A program made the translations under genes and the position numbers. A DNA stretch of 64,000 bases from JBBEBE01 sp040882505 (GTDB taxonomy: Bacteria > Bacteroidota > Rhodothermia > Balneolales > Balneolaceae): assembly GCA_040882505.1 (NCBI GenBank), contig JBBEBE010000009.1, positions 1 through 64,000 of the forward strand. The letters are read 5' to 3'. Positions 36,584 to 46,276 of the stretch are shown here, one piece after another (position 1 is the stretch's first letter; each line of letters begins with the position of its first letter). The notes under the pieces were generated by a model that had not been told where the DNA came from, made no database searches, and saw only the letters and a program-made list of their open reading frames with translations.

Positions 36584-37690
36584 CTACTTCTTCACTCCCG
36601 GTTCGGGTCCTTCGTGGCGATCCACCACCCGCTTCTCGATGTAATCGGAGCTCATCAGGCTCAATGCGCCCATGTACTTGAGCTTGAACCGGATCAAATC
36701 CCCCACCTTGTAGTTGTTGGGGTTCTCCCCCATCTCCAGAATCATCATGTCGGAGCTGGAGTCCGAGATCTTGATGGTATCATCGGCCGGCATCAGATAG
36801 TCGGGCTGTACGTCCAGGTAGCCAATATCCAGAATGGCCCGCCAGGCGGTCTTCCCGTAATCGTCCGCATTGATGGTCGACGTCTTCCCTTGCGGATTGG
36901 TTCCCAGCTCGCCACTGGGGACGACCGGTTTCTCGGAGATCTCGATGATGTGGGCATTGAGCTCCAGGACACTGTTGCTCATCCCCTGCAGGGTTCCACC
37001 CGTAAAGAGATCGGAGCCGAAAAAGAGCGCCTCACCCACCCGGAAGTGGTTGACCCCGACCGGAAGTTGATTGGTCAGAAGCAACGGAATGGTCACGGTT
37101 GTGCCGGCAGATACCAGCGGAATCCTCTTCTTGAACTGCAGATCGATAATCTGTTTGTAGAGCGAGAGCTGAATCAGCTTGTCTCCGTCCGGAAGAACCC
37201 CGTGCAGGCAGTTCAAATTGGTTCCCAGGCCGATCACTTCGATGCCCGGAAGCCGAAAGACCTTCTCGTAGAATTCGAGCAGATCTTCGCGCATGACCCC
37301 CTCGCGCAGATCGCCCATCTCGATCATGATGATCACTTTGTGGATCCGCTCTTGACGCACGGCCTCCTCGGAGAGGGCGTGCAGGGTGGTGAGCTCCGTA
37401 TTGAGACTCGCATCGGCGTACCGCACCACATCGGGGATGATGTCCTTGGGGGGCGGTTTGATGTACACCGTCATTGTTTCCGGATCGATCTCCTTGATCT
37501 TCTCCAAATTGGAAATGCGGGAATCATGGACCTCTTTGATTCCCAAATCGATCACTTCATTCAGATAGTCCTTCGTCCCGCAGAGGAGCTTCGTGGTAAT
37601 GCCCCACTTGATCTGGTGCTCCTTGAAGAGGTTGTCCAGATATCGGTAGTTGTGCTCGAGCTGATCGCGAAAGAGATTTACGTACGCCAT
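36584..37690 (-). CDS. Alanine/ornithine-racemase-family PLP enzyme
   Basis: The 368-residue protein is a fold-type III PLP enzyme (Ala_racemase_N barrel). ITTKLLCGTKDYLNE holds the probable PLP lysine (about residue 34), and VHDSRISNLEKIKE, IMIEMGDLREGVM and GTNLNCLHG match the ornithine racemase (Orr)/YhfX family more than true Alr. Orr makes D-ornithine. The substrate here is unknown. It starts 4 bp after the GNAT gene, in the middle of the operon. Confidence 0.8.
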   Translation of the reverse strand: MAYVNLFRDQLEHNYRYLDNLFKEHQIKWGITTKLLCGTKDYLNEVIDLGIKEVHDSRISNLEKIKEIDPETMTVYIKPPPKDIIPDVVRYADASLNTELTTLHALSEEAVRQERIHKVIIMIEMGDLREGVMREDLLEFYEKVFRLPGIEVIGLGTNLNCLHGVLPDGDKLIQLSLYKQIIDLQFKKRIPLVSAGTTVTIPLLLTNQLPVGVNHFRVGEALFFGSDLFTGGTLQGMSNSVLELNAHIIEISEKPVVPSGELGTNPQGKTSTINADDYGKTAWRAILDIGYLDVQPDYLMPADDTIKISDSSSDMMILEMGENPNNYKVGDLIRFKLKYMGALSLMSSDYIEKRVVDRHEGPEPGVKK

Positions 37691-37694
37691 GGTG

Positions 37695-38138
37695 CTACCG
37701 GGTCCGTCTCATTTCCAGATACTTCGTTTCAAATCCGACCTTTTCGTAAAGGAATCGGGCCGGATTGTCCTCCTCGACATGCAGAGCGATCGCCCCGTCG
37801 GCCAGATCGATGATGCGGGTCATGAGCGTTTTGCCCAGCCCCTGTCCTCTCGCCTCACTATGCACGGCAATGTAGACCAGGATGTTCTCCGGGATGTATC
37901 CTTTCATGCCTGTATGGTTCAACACAGCCGCCCCCAGGATCTTCTCCTCATCGTGTGCGATCAGGGTCACACCGGTTCGACCCGGCGTATCTCCCGCCGC
38001 ATAGGCGAGACAGGCGAGGATATCCTCCTTTGGATCCCCGTACTCGTCAAGGTGGTGGTGCAGAAAGTCGGCAATCTCGTCCCGGCTGAACCGGGAAGCG
38101 TGATCATCGGGTCGAATAACGTCAAATGTCGGTTCCAT
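37695..38138 (-). CDS. GNAT-family N-acetyltransferase
   Basis: The 147-residue product has the GNAT acetyl-CoA motif A (VYIAVHSEARGQGLGKTLM, about 87-105) and a C-terminal NPARFLYEKVGFE motif B. It probably acetylates an amino-acid-like or amine substrate. It lies 4 bp after the symporter gene and 4 bp before the racemase-like gene. Confidence 0.85.
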   Translation of the reverse strand: MEPTFDVIRPDDHASRFSRDEIADFLHHHLDEYGDPKEDILACLAYAAGDTPGRTGVTLIAHDEEKILGAAVLNHTGMKGYIPENILVYIAVHSEARGQGLGKTLMTRIIDLADGAIALHVEEDNPARFLYEKVGFETKYLEMRRTR

Positions 38139-38142
38139 ACAA

Positions 38143-39612
38143 TCAGTTGGACGATGGTTGTGTGAGAAAACTTACAACAATATATACCAAAGCAGAAATG
38201 GAGATCCCGAAGACGTTGGCGTCCAGACCCATCGGCAGATTGTCAACGGCCAGTTGCAGGATCACGGTCGTGCTTCCTCCGGCCAGCATGGAGGCCATGG
38301 CTCCCTGCCAGGTTCCCCGTTTGGACCAGAGGGCACCAACGAGCGGTACAAAGAGGCCGGAAACCATAAACGCATAGGAATAGAGCATGAGTTCCAATAC
38401 GTTCTCCATCTGCCAGGCGAGCAGCAGAGCCAGTGCCCCGAGGGCCAGGGTTACAAACTGGGATGCATGTACGGATCCGGGATCCGACTCATTCACATCT
38501 TCTTTCCGGGCTGAACCGGACGACGTTCTTCGCCGGATCATCGGCAGAATATCGGACATGACGTTGCCGGAGGAGGCCATCAGACAGCTGTCGGCCGTCG
38601 ACAGAATCGCCGAGAAGTAGGAGGCCATCATGACCCCCATGAGCCCGACCGGAAGGACGGTTCGCAGAAGCATGGGAAGCCCGGTCTCCGGATCGATCTC
38701 ACTCGCATCTTCGGCACCGAGCGGCAGAAAGAGCCCTTGGTCGGCAGCGACTCGGGCAAAGAGCCCCAGCGCAACGCCCATGAAGGCCATGAGCGGCCAT
38801 TCGAAGAGCCCGGCCAAAAACCAGGCGCGTTTGGCCGTCTTCTCGTCCCGGGAGGCGTAAATGCGTTGATAGAGGGTCATGCCCACAAACCAGATCGGGA
38901 TGATGGTCACCGACCAGTAGACGACATCCTGCCAGGATAGTTGATCCATTCGAAGCATCTCGGGGGGGACCGTTTCACGGATTCCTTCCATGCCGCCCAC
39001 TGCGACATAGGAGATCGGGAGGCCGACAAAAACGAGCCCGCCCATGAGCAGACTCCACTGAATCGTATCGGTGTAGATGACCGCTTTGATCCCGCCCATG
39101 ACGGTGTAGACCACGGCAACGACCCCCATAATCAGAAGCGCCGTAGTGAGATCGAGATCCACAAAGGTTCCGGAGGCGAGCTTGGCGCCGGCCAGTAGCT
39201 GCGAGCTGGTAAAACCGATATATCCGACTGCCGAGATGATCCCGGCCAGCAGGGCGACACCCGGCGTGTAGTAGTGCTTGAAGATGTCGGGAAAGGTGTA
39301 AGCATTTGCAAAGGCGGGGTTGGACTTCACCTTCGGAATCAGAAAGACGGCCGCCAGCCAGGCACCGATGAGTCCGGTAAAGAGCATCCAGGAGCCGGAG
39401 ATCCCCATCACAAATCCGAGTCCGCCAAGGCCGATCGAAAACCCGCCGCCCACATCGGTCGCTACGACAGAAAGCCCGATGTGCAGGCTGTTCATGTTGC
39501 GACCGCCCACGTAATAGTCATCTCCACCCTGATTCGTCCGGTGAAAATAGTACCCGAAGGCGAGGAGTCCGACGATGTAGAAGAGGAAAATCGAAAGGTC
39601 GACGGGATTCAT
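38143..39612 (-). CDS. Sodium:solute symporter (SSS family)
   Basis: The 489-residue protein has about 13 membrane helices and SSS signatures: a GGRNMNSLHIGLSVVATDVGGG stretch near the N-terminus, GGIKAVIYTDTIQW, and YFSAILSTADSCLM near helix 8. Members import sugars, amino acids, pantothenate or carboxylates with sodium. As first gene of a five-gene operon with amino-acid-type enzymes, an N-acyl or D-amino acid is a reasonable guess for the substrate. Its promoter must lie in the 327-bp gap toward the histidine kinase gene. Confidence 0.88.
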   Translation of the reverse strand: MNPVDLSIFLFYIVGLLAFGYYFHRTNQGGDDYYVGGRNMNSLHIGLSVVATDVGGGFSIGLGGLGFVMGISGSWMLFTGLIGAWLAAVFLIPKVKSNPAFANAYTFPDIFKHYYTPGVALLAGIISAVGYIGFTSSQLLAGAKLASGTFVDLDLTTALLIMGVVAVVYTVMGGIKAVIYTDTIQWSLLMGGLVFVGLPISYVAVGGMEGIRETVPPEMLRMDQLSWQDVVYWSVTIIPIWFVGMTLYQRIYASRDEKTAKRAWFLAGLFEWPLMAFMGVALGLFARVAADQGLFLPLGAEDASEIDPETGLPMLLRTVLPVGLMGVMMASYFSAILSTADSCLMASSGNVMSDILPMIRRRTSSGSARKEDVNESDPGSVHASQFVTLALGALALLLAWQMENVLELMLYSYAFMVSGLFVPLVGALWSKRGTWQGAMASMLAGGSTTVILQLAVDNLPMGLDANVFGISISALVYIVVSFLTQPSSN

Positions 39613-39939
39613 GTGCGGGAGGGGCTATCCGATCCGGTCGTTGATCCATCTATCGGGATTGCACGGAGTCCCGTCCGGCGGGCGGAGGGTCTGTCGCAGA
39701 GGCTGTCTCGGCTGGCAATCCATGGGATCGTTGGAGTTCCTAATTGGCTGGGGCTAAAGAAATCAATTATTTGAGTCGGATTCAACCGGGAGTCCCGTAC
39801 TGTTCTCGACTCCGAATGTATATTGGATTTGCTCTTTATGAAGATTTATTAATTAATTCAGGGTAATTCATTCACTTCTACCCCATTTTTTGACATCTTG
39901 CCGGTAATTAGACGGTTTTCCCGAATACCTGTGCCTTCA
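39613..39939. other. Divergent intergenic region (symporter operon / histidine kinase)
   Basis: No gene is visible. The half nearest the kinase is AT-rich and has TATATTGG at 39819-39826, a candidate -10 for the kinase, without a clear -35. The symporter-proximal half is GC-rich. Confidence 0.4.
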
Positions 39940-41016
39940 ATGACTCCGGACTACGATTACGAACGATTTTTCAACCTCTCTCCCGATCTGGTCTTCATTG
40001 CCGGATTTGACGGCTATTTCAAACGGGTAAACCCGGCAGTCTTGGCTCACCTTGGGTACTCCGAAGAGGAACTCTACAGCCGACCCATTGACGACTTCGT
40101 TCATGAAGAGGATCGGGAGATCACCACGGATTCCCGAAAACGAATGCTGGACAACGGATCCCTGATTAATTTCGAAAATCGCTACGTCTCTGCCAATGGG
40201 GAGACGGTCTGGCTCTCTTGGACCTCCCAACCGGTTCCCGAGCAAAAGCTGGTCTTTGCCATCGCCCGGCCTGTTACACAACGCAAGCGTCTGGAAGAGG
40301 ACACGCACAAGCTATTGGCACATCTGGCCGATGTCAATGATGAGCTCAAAGAGTTCAACCTGATCGCCTCCCACGATCTTCGGTCTCCCCTCGGAAGTTT
40401 GATGGGCGTATTTGATCTACTCGAAATGGAAAAAATCGAGGATCGGGAGACACGGGAGCTGCTTCAGATCTTGCAGATGACCGGGGAGAAACTCAAAGAG
40501 ACGCTCAATCAATACGTGGATCTCTTGAGTCAGGGCCTGATTGAGGAACGCCCCCAACACCCGGCACCTGTAGAAACAACATTGAATCGGGTCATTTCCT
40601 CGACCCGATCCCTGCTGGATGCCAAACTTGCGGAGGTACGTCTTGATCTCTCGCCCGATTCCGACCTTGTTCTTCTACAACCTACCCATCTGGAAAGTCT
40701 CTTTCTGAACCTGATTACCAATGCGGTTCGATACGCACGGCCGGGGGTTCCACCCGTCATTCATATTCGCTCCGAGCGGGACGGGGATGTCATTCGACTT
40801 TCGGTATCGGACAACGGTCAGGGAATCGATCTCGAGAGTGTCGGGGATCGTCTTTTCCAACTACACGAGACGTTCCACAACCATCCGGACAGCAAAGGAG
40901 TCGGACTCTATCTGGTGCACCGGATGGTGACCGCTTCCGGAGGGAAGATCGAAGTCGAAAGCGAACCCGGCAATGGGACCAGCTTCAGGATTACACTTCC
41001 AGCGGGCGGAAGGTAG
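39940..41016 (+). CDS. PAS-domain sensor histidine kinase
   Basis: From the ATG at 39940 the protein has 358 residues and no membrane helix. A PAS domain (about 5-120: FFNLSPDLVFIAGFDGYFKRVNPA, GETVWLSWTSQPV) is followed by a HisKA dimerisation region with FNLIASHDLRSPLG (phospho-acceptor His). The HATPase domain shows NLITNAVRYA (N box), SVSDNGQGID (G1) and GVGLYLVHRMV (G2). It is a soluble orphan kinase; no response regulator is adjacent. An in-frame upstream start at 39898 would add 14 residues. Confidence 0.88.
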   Translation: MTPDYDYERFFNLSPDLVFIAGFDGYFKRVNPAVLAHLGYSEEELYSRPIDDFVHEEDREITTDSRKRMLDNGSLINFENRYVSANGETVWLSWTSQPVPEQKLVFAIARPVTQRKRLEEDTHKLLAHLADVNDELKEFNLIASHDLRSPLGSLMGVFDLLEMEKIEDRETRELLQILQMTGEKLKETLNQYVDLLSQGLIEERPQHPAPVETTLNRVISSTRSLLDAKLAEVRLDLSPDSDLVLLQPTHLESLFLNLITNAVRYARPGVPPVIHIRSERDGDVIRLSVSDNGQGIDLESVGDRLFQLHETFHNHPDSKGVGLYLVHRMVTASGGKIEVESEPGNGTSFRITLPAGGR

Positions 41017-41092
41017 ACGAACACTGATGCGCTTTTAACGTTCTCTGCGCAGATTGAAACACTGTGTCGTTTGAAACCTTGCAACAGGACCT

Positions 41093-42550
41093 CTATCTCG
41101 ATTTCCTCTCTGCCAATTGATCCTTCACCTCTGTCAAGGTGCTCCGGTGCTCATCCATCATCTTCTCCAATTGGACCAGGATGTCCGGATGCCGGTCGGC
41201 CACATCATGTCTTTCGGACGGATCCGTGCTCAAATCAAAGAGCAGTGGTTGGTTGAGTACCTGCCTCTCTTCAAACTGTCCATAGGCACCTTCGGTGATG
41301 TAGTGCGCTTTAAAGTTCTCCTTTCGGACGGCGTAGAGCGTTGCCCCACGATAGAAAATCAGCTCATTTCGGGGGCTCTCCCCCTCGCCCCGCAGCACAG
41401 GCATCAAATTGACTCCGTCGATCGGTCGATCCTCCGGCAAGGGAACACCGGCCAAATGGCTCACCGTCGTGAAGAGGTCCATGGCGCTTCCCATACCCGT
41501 TACGATCTCCGGCCGGATCGTTCCCGGCCACCAGAAGACGGCCGGAACACGAACTCCTCCCTCCCAAGTGGTTCCTTTTCCTGCACGGAGCAGACCGGAA
41601 CTCCCTCCATGTGAGCGGTAGACGAGCCAGGGGCCGTTGTCGGACGTAAATACGACCAGGGTCCGTTCGGTAATTTCGAGCTTGTTCAATGTGTCAATGA
41701 TCTGCCCCACTCCGTAGTCAATCTCTTCAATCACATCCCCGTAGAGACCCCCGTCACTTCGCCCTCTGAATTCGTCAGACACAAAGAGAGGAATATGCGG
41801 CAGGCTGTGGGCCAGGACCAGCAAAAACGGGGACTCGTGGTTCTCTTCGATAAAGGAGATACTCTCCTCGGTATAGCGCCGGGTGATCGTCGTCTGATCC
41901 GTCGGTCGCTCGATCACCTCCGTATTTCGAAGCAGCGGAACGTTGTAATATTCGAAGGGAATAGGATCCTCTGCATAGTCCCAATAGGGCGGTTTCCCCT
42001 CCACCGGATCCATGTCGTTGGAGTAGGGAATGCCGTAGTAAGAGTCGAACCCGTGATTGGTGGGCAAATACTCGTCCCGATGTCCGAGGTGCCACTTCCC
42101 GATCATCGCGGTTCGGTACCCGGCTTTTTTTACCTGCTCGGCGATCGTAATCTCTTGTTGCGGAAGTCCCCCTTTTGAATTCGGAAAGAGGACTCTGTGC
42201 ACATCACTGGCCATCCCGCTTCGCACGGGGTATCGACCGGTCATCAACCCGGCCCGACTCGGTGTGCAGACACTGGCTGCCGCATAAAAGTGGGTCCATT
42301 TCTGCCCCTCCGTACCCAGTTTGTCAATCCGGGGGGTTCGAATGTTCGGGGACCCGTAGGAACTCAGATCTCCGTAGCCCTGGTCATCGGTGAAGATGAT
42401 GATGACGTTGGGTTTCTCGACATCCGTCGTTTGAGCGTAGACCTTTGCATGCAAAATGCACGAAACAACGATTAGAAGGATGGTCGAAACAAGCAGTTTG
42501 TGCCTGTTTCGGCTTCGTGATTCTGACAATCGTCTGCAGATAGGTTCCAT
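41093..42550 (-). CDS. Secreted type-I sulfatase
   Basis: The 485-residue protein has an N-terminal hydrophobic signal (about 19-40, ending VYAQ) and the sulfatase core. It shows PNVIIIFTDDQGYGDL with the metal Asp pair, the formylglycine motif CTPSR (Cys at about 95, C-x-P-x-R), GKWHLGH, and SDNGPW near the middle. The Cys must be oxidised to formylglycine by a maturase not present here. It removes sulfate esters from a glycan, the exact target unknown. It is 10 kb from the carbohydrate locus and on the same strand. Confidence 0.9.
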   Translation of the reverse strand: MEPICRRLSESRSRNRHKLLVSTILLIVVSCILHAKVYAQTTDVEKPNVIIIFTDDQGYGDLSSYGSPNIRTPRIDKLGTEGQKWTHFYAAASVCTPSRAGLMTGRYPVRSGMASDVHRVLFPNSKGGLPQQEITIAEQVKKAGYRTAMIGKWHLGHRDEYLPTNHGFDSYYGIPYSNDMDPVEGKPPYWDYAEDPIPFEYYNVPLLRNTEVIERPTDQTTITRRYTEESISFIEENHESPFLLVLAHSLPHIPLFVSDEFRGRSDGGLYGDVIEEIDYGVGQIIDTLNKLEITERTLVVFTSDNGPWLVYRSHGGSSGLLRAGKGTTWEGGVRVPAVFWWPGTIRPEIVTGMGSAMDLFTTVSHLAGVPLPEDRPIDGVNLMPVLRGEGESPRNELIFYRGATLYAVRKENFKAHYITEGAYGQFEERQVLNQPLLFDLSTDPSERHDVADRHPDILVQLEKMMDEHRSTLTEVKDQLAERKSR

Positions 42551-42782
42551 TTTCTCGTCAACTTGATTGAAGATTGCTCAACTTGATGGTTCGTAATAAA
42601 ATGAACGGTCCAATTTCTCTTTCCAACCCAGGATAAGACCCTTTTCATCTTCATCAATCGGAGTAGCGCCTGTCGGGTAGTCAACCATCTACTCGCTCCA
42701 GTCAGAATAAGAAAAAGACTGGAAGAAGCCATTAGACAGGCACGATCGATTGGGAAGCAGGGAGTAGCGCCCTGTCAGCCAC

Positions 42783-42823
42783 AAACAAAAAAGGCTCGCT
42801 GTTCGGGTGAACAACGAGCCTTT
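42783..42823 (-). terminator. Rho-independent terminator of tRNA-fMet
   Basis: Read on the minus strand, a 15-position stem with one mismatch (arms 42790-42804 and 42809-42823, 4-nt loop) is followed by TTTTTTGTTTGT. It begins seven bases past the tRNA 3' end, as expected for a monocistronic tRNA transcript. Confidence 0.92.
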
Positions 42824-42829
42824 GAGTAG

Positions 42830-42902
<73 letters not shown>

Positions 42903-43134
42903 ATGTTGAGATACCAAAGGTAGAAGCTTTTCCACCCCGAGTCAAGGGATTTCCTCTCTGCCCTTCGGAAAAAGTATACCCGTAGATCCGGTTCATATCG
43001 TTCCCCACATGTTGCGCCGAATCCCGTTTTTTTATACATAGTAGAGGCGTCCGGACCGGATCGAAAATCCCGTACGATTGGCTGCTTGAATCATGTACCG
43101 GAATCGCTATTTCTGCCAGACTCTTCACCTTTAA

Positions 43135-43686
43135 ATGAAACGCACGATGTCCTATATCGATATTGGAAACAAACTTCCCGGCATTGTCGGGCTGATGACC
43201 TATCGGAAAGATACGGCCAAACCGCTCAATGAACTGGCCGAACTTCTGTTGCGGGGCCCCTCTCCGCTCACCTCGGCCGAGCGGGAGATGATTGCCTCTT
43301 GGGTCTCCTGGCAGAACGAGTGCCACTTTTGTCACACCTCGCACGGGGCGGCAGCGGCTCACCACATCGACGGGGATCTATCGCTGATTGACGACATCAA
43401 AAACGGGTTCCAGACAACGGAAATCTCCGACAAGTTGCGCGCACTGCTCGCGATTGCCAAAAAAGTGCAAATCCTGGGCAACCAGGTCACGGAAGAGGAT
43501 ATCGAAGCTGCCCGCAAGGAAGGTGCAACCGATCGGGAGATCCATGATACCGTGCTCATCGCCGCCGCTTTCTGCATGTACAACCGGTATGTTGATGGAT
43601 TGGGAACCTGGGCTCCGGAAGAGAAGGAGGCGTATGAAGAGACCGGTCGGCGACTGGCTCATGAAGGGTACGGAAAGACGCTCTGA
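43135..43686 (+). CDS. AhpD-like/carboxymuconolactone-decarboxylase-family peroxidase-related protein
   Basis: The 183-residue protein has the AhpD-like redox motif ECHFCHTSH (C-x2-C-x3-H, about 62-70) and a FCMYNRYVDGLGT segment, matching uncharacterised peroxidase-related enzymes of the CMD family. It is likely a cytoplasmic disulfide-based peroxidase or reductase. The first ATG is used; a Met four codons later is possible. It lies between the tRNA and lysA; the gap before it has no other feature. Confidence 0.8.
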   Translation: MKRTMSYIDIGNKLPGIVGLMTYRKDTAKPLNELAELLLRGPSPLTSAEREMIASWVSWQNECHFCHTSHGAAAAHHIDGDLSLIDDIKNGFQTTEISDKLRALLAIAKKVQILGNQVTEEDIEAARKEGATDREIHDTVLIAAAFCMYNRYVDGLGTWAPEEKEAYEETGRRLAHEGYGKTL

Positions 43687-43767
43687 GAATCCGTACCTTG
43701 TGCCGCTCTGAACGGCCTGCATGGTAACCTCCTCGAGGTTGCCATCGCTGGCTGAACCCGGCAGACC

Positions 43768-44931
43768 ATGGACGGAATGGACAACAACAGACTTATACAG
43801 GCGGTCTCTTCAGAAAGAACCCCTCTTTTCTACTACGATTTGACCCTGTTTCGACAGACGCTGGAGCAGGTCCGCAAACACGGGCTTTCCCGTGGCTACA
43901 AGGTCCACTATGCGATGAAGGCGAATTCCAATGACCGCATCCTGCAAGAGGTCCTCAAGGCAGGTCTCGGCATTGACTGTGTGAGTGGAGGGGAACTGCA
44001 AGCCGCGCTGAATGCAGGGTTCTCCCCTGATGAGGTCGCATTTGCCGGTGTCGGGAAAACCGACGAGGAGATTCGGCTCGGCCTGCGTCACGGGATCTAC
44101 TCGTTCAACTGTGAATCCATTCAGGAGATCGAGGTCATCGAAGAGTTGGCCCGGTCAATGGACGTTCGTGCACGCATCGCTCTGCGGATCAATCCGAATG
44201 TGGATGCCAAGACTCACAAGTACATTACGACGGGCAAGGAGGAGAACAAATTCGGGATCCTCGAACGGGATCTTCCCGCCCTCCTGGAACGATTCGACCA
44301 GTATGAGCACCTCGAACTTCGCGGAATTCACGTCCATATCGGATCACAGATTCGGGATCTGAGCAGTTACCGAAAGCTGGCCGACAAAGTAAACCGGCTT
44401 CAGCGACAGTTTGAGCAGCGCGGAGCCACACTTGGACACATCAATGTGGGCGGAGGCCTGGGGATCAACTATGAAGACCCGCATGGCGAGCCGATTCCCG
44501 ATTTTGCTTCCTACTTTTCACTTTTCGAAAACCATCTGGAGTTGCGTGACGGGCAGGAACTCCATTTCGAATTGGGACGAAGCCTGGTTGGCCAGTGTGG
44601 GTCACTCATCACCCGGGTCCTCTTTACCAAAGAGGGAGATCACACCCATTTTGCGATTGTAGACGCCGGAATGACGGAGCTCATCCGCCCGGCTCTCTAC
44701 CAGGCCGAACACCACATCGATGCGCTCACTAGCGAAAAATCATCCAAGATCTACCACGTTGCGGGTCCGATCTGTGAAACAGCCGATACATTTCGCTCGA
44801 GAATCGACCTGCCGGAACTACAGAGAGGTGACCTCCTTGCGATTCGAAGTGCCGGAGCCTACGGGCAAGTCATGAGTAGTGACTACAACCTGCGTCCCCG
44901 AGCCAAAGCGATCTACTCGGACGACCTTTAA
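43768..44931 (+). CDS. lysA: Diaminopimelate decarboxylase
   Basis: The 387-residue PLP enzyme of fold type III shows HYAMKANSND (PLP lysine), GLGIDCVSGGEL, HVHIGSQI, GGGLGINY, PICETADTF and the terminal SAGAYGQVMSSDYNLRPRA. Family members usually have about 400-420 residues. It makes L-lysine from meso-DAP. Its stop overlaps the stop of the convergent dipeptidase gene. Confidence 0.92.
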   Translation: MDGMDNNRLIQAVSSERTPLFYYDLTLFRQTLEQVRKHGLSRGYKVHYAMKANSNDRILQEVLKAGLGIDCVSGGELQAALNAGFSPDEVAFAGVGKTDEEIRLGLRHGIYSFNCESIQEIEVIEELARSMDVRARIALRINPNVDAKTHKYITTGKEENKFGILERDLPALLERFDQYEHLELRGIHVHIGSQIRDLSSYRKLADKVNRLQRQFEQRGATLGHINVGGGLGINYEDPHGEPIPDFASYFSLFENHLELRDGQELHFELGRSLVGQCGSLITRVLFTKEGDHTHFAIVDAGMTELIRPALYQAEHHIDALTSEKSSKIYHVAGPICETADTFRSRIDLPELQRGDLLAIRSAGAYGQVMSSDYNLRPRAKAIYSDDL

Positions 44932-46205
44932 TCCGTTATTCGTGCTTCCGACGGACCGCGCTGTTGCTGCAACTCGTGTGCAACGGCTTCGGCTTTCCTG
45001 AATACACGAAGCAGATTTTCGCCGGCAATCTTCTTGAGATCCTCCTCGCTGTAGCCGCGTCGAAGCAGTTCTGCAAAAAGAGCCGGATAGGTCGAGACAT
45101 CCTCCAACCCTCGTGGAGTGGAGGTAATGCCGTCATAATCCCCGCCAATACCGATGTGGTCGGTACCTATTCGGTTGCGAATGTGATCCATGTGGTCGGC
45201 CACCTGTTCCAGGGTCGTTTCGGGCATCGGATTCTGTTCGTGCCAGGTCGCCATGGCTCCCTGAATGCGTGCTCGATTTCCGTCATGCTCCCGCTCGAAA
45301 CGAGCCTGTGCAGCGCTACGATTCTCGTAATACCGTCGCAACTCTTCGGAGACAAAGGACGGGACAAACGTCACCATGACCACGCCGTCCTCCTCTTCTA
45401 TCCGGTCCAACACCGAATCGGGGACATTGCGGTGGTGGTTGCTTACTCCACGTGCCGAGGAGTGCGAAAAGATGACCGGAGCCTCGGAGACCCGGATCGC
45501 GTCCATCATGGTCGCCTCGGAGACATGAGAGAGATCCACCAACATTCCGAGACGATTCATCTCGCGTACCACGTCTTCACCGAATGGTGTCAATCCACCG
45601 TGCCGCTCCGGGCCGGGGGAGGCATCGGCCCAATCCAATGTCCGTGAGTGGGTAAGTGTCATGTAGCGGGCGCCCAGTTCGTAGAATTGCCGGAGCACCA
45701 TGACTGAATTCCCGATCGAGTGTCCTCCTTCCATTCCCAGTAGAGAGGCGATCTTTCCATTCGCAAATGCCCTCTCGATCCCGTCGGCCGTGGTCACCAG
45801 CTCCAGGTGCTCCGGCCAGGCAGCAATCAGCTGCTTGGCGAAGTCGATCTGCTCCATGGTCGCCTGAATCGCTTCCGGCTCGGGAAGATCGGCCGAAACG
45901 TAGACCGACCAAAACTGGCCACCGACCCGACCCTCCCGGAGTCGAAGGATATCTGTGTGGACGTCCGGCTCGATCCCGGACGTATCATGAAAATCCATTC
46001 CCGAAAGTTTGTGGTCGAAGCGGGTGTCATACTGCCAGGGAATATCGTTGTGCCCGTCGATCAGCGGAACCCGCTCGAGGATATCGAGTGCCTTTTGGTA
46101 CTCCGGGCTACTCGACTGCTGCGCCGGGAGGGTTGTGGCCAGGCTCAGATACAACAGGCTCGCCAGAGCCAGGTTTACGACGTTGCGTATCCATGAATTC
46201 TTCAT
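44928..46205 (-). CDS. Secreted membrane dipeptidase (M19)
   Basis: The 425-residue protein has a signal peptide (about 8-28, ending LPAQ) and M19 metal motifs: LIDGHNDIPW (His, Asp), GMEGGHSIG (Glu), LTHS, and FSHSSARG. Relatives cleave dipeptides, including D-residue containing ones, with two zinc ions. I chose the ATG at 46205, the MKNSW start with a typical signal. It is followed upstream by the propeller lipoprotein gene on the same strand. Confidence 0.9.
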   Translation of the reverse strand: MKNSWIRNVVNLALASLLYLSLATTLPAQQSSSPEYQKALDILERVPLIDGHNDIPWQYDTRFDHKLSGMDFHDTSGIEPDVHTDILRLREGRVGGQFWSVYVSADLPEPEAIQATMEQIDFAKQLIAAWPEHLELVTTADGIERAFANGKIASLLGMEGGHSIGNSVMVLRQFYELGARYMTLTHSRTLDWADASPGPERHGGLTPFGEDVVREMNRLGMLVDLSHVSEATMMDAIRVSEAPVIFSHSSARGVSNHHRNVPDSVLDRIEEEDGVVMVTFVPSFVSEELRRYYENRSAAQARFEREHDGNRARIQGAMATWHEQNPMPETTLEQVADHMDHIRNRIGTDHIGIGGDYDGITSTPRGLEDVSTYPALFAELLRRGYSEEDLKKIAGENLLRVFRKAEAVAHELQQQRGPSEARITD

Positions 46206-46276
46206 GTCGGAATGGGTTGGTTCTTGAATCAAGGGTTCATTCAAATCTGTTGTCCATCTTCAGGTAAAGGTTCAAC

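Noticed and set aside
35435..37813. 792-codon plus-strand frame across the M20, racemase and GNAT genes
   Set aside because: It is antisense to three genes with recognisable catalytic motifs and shows no domain of its own; long antisense frames are common in GC-rich coding DNA.
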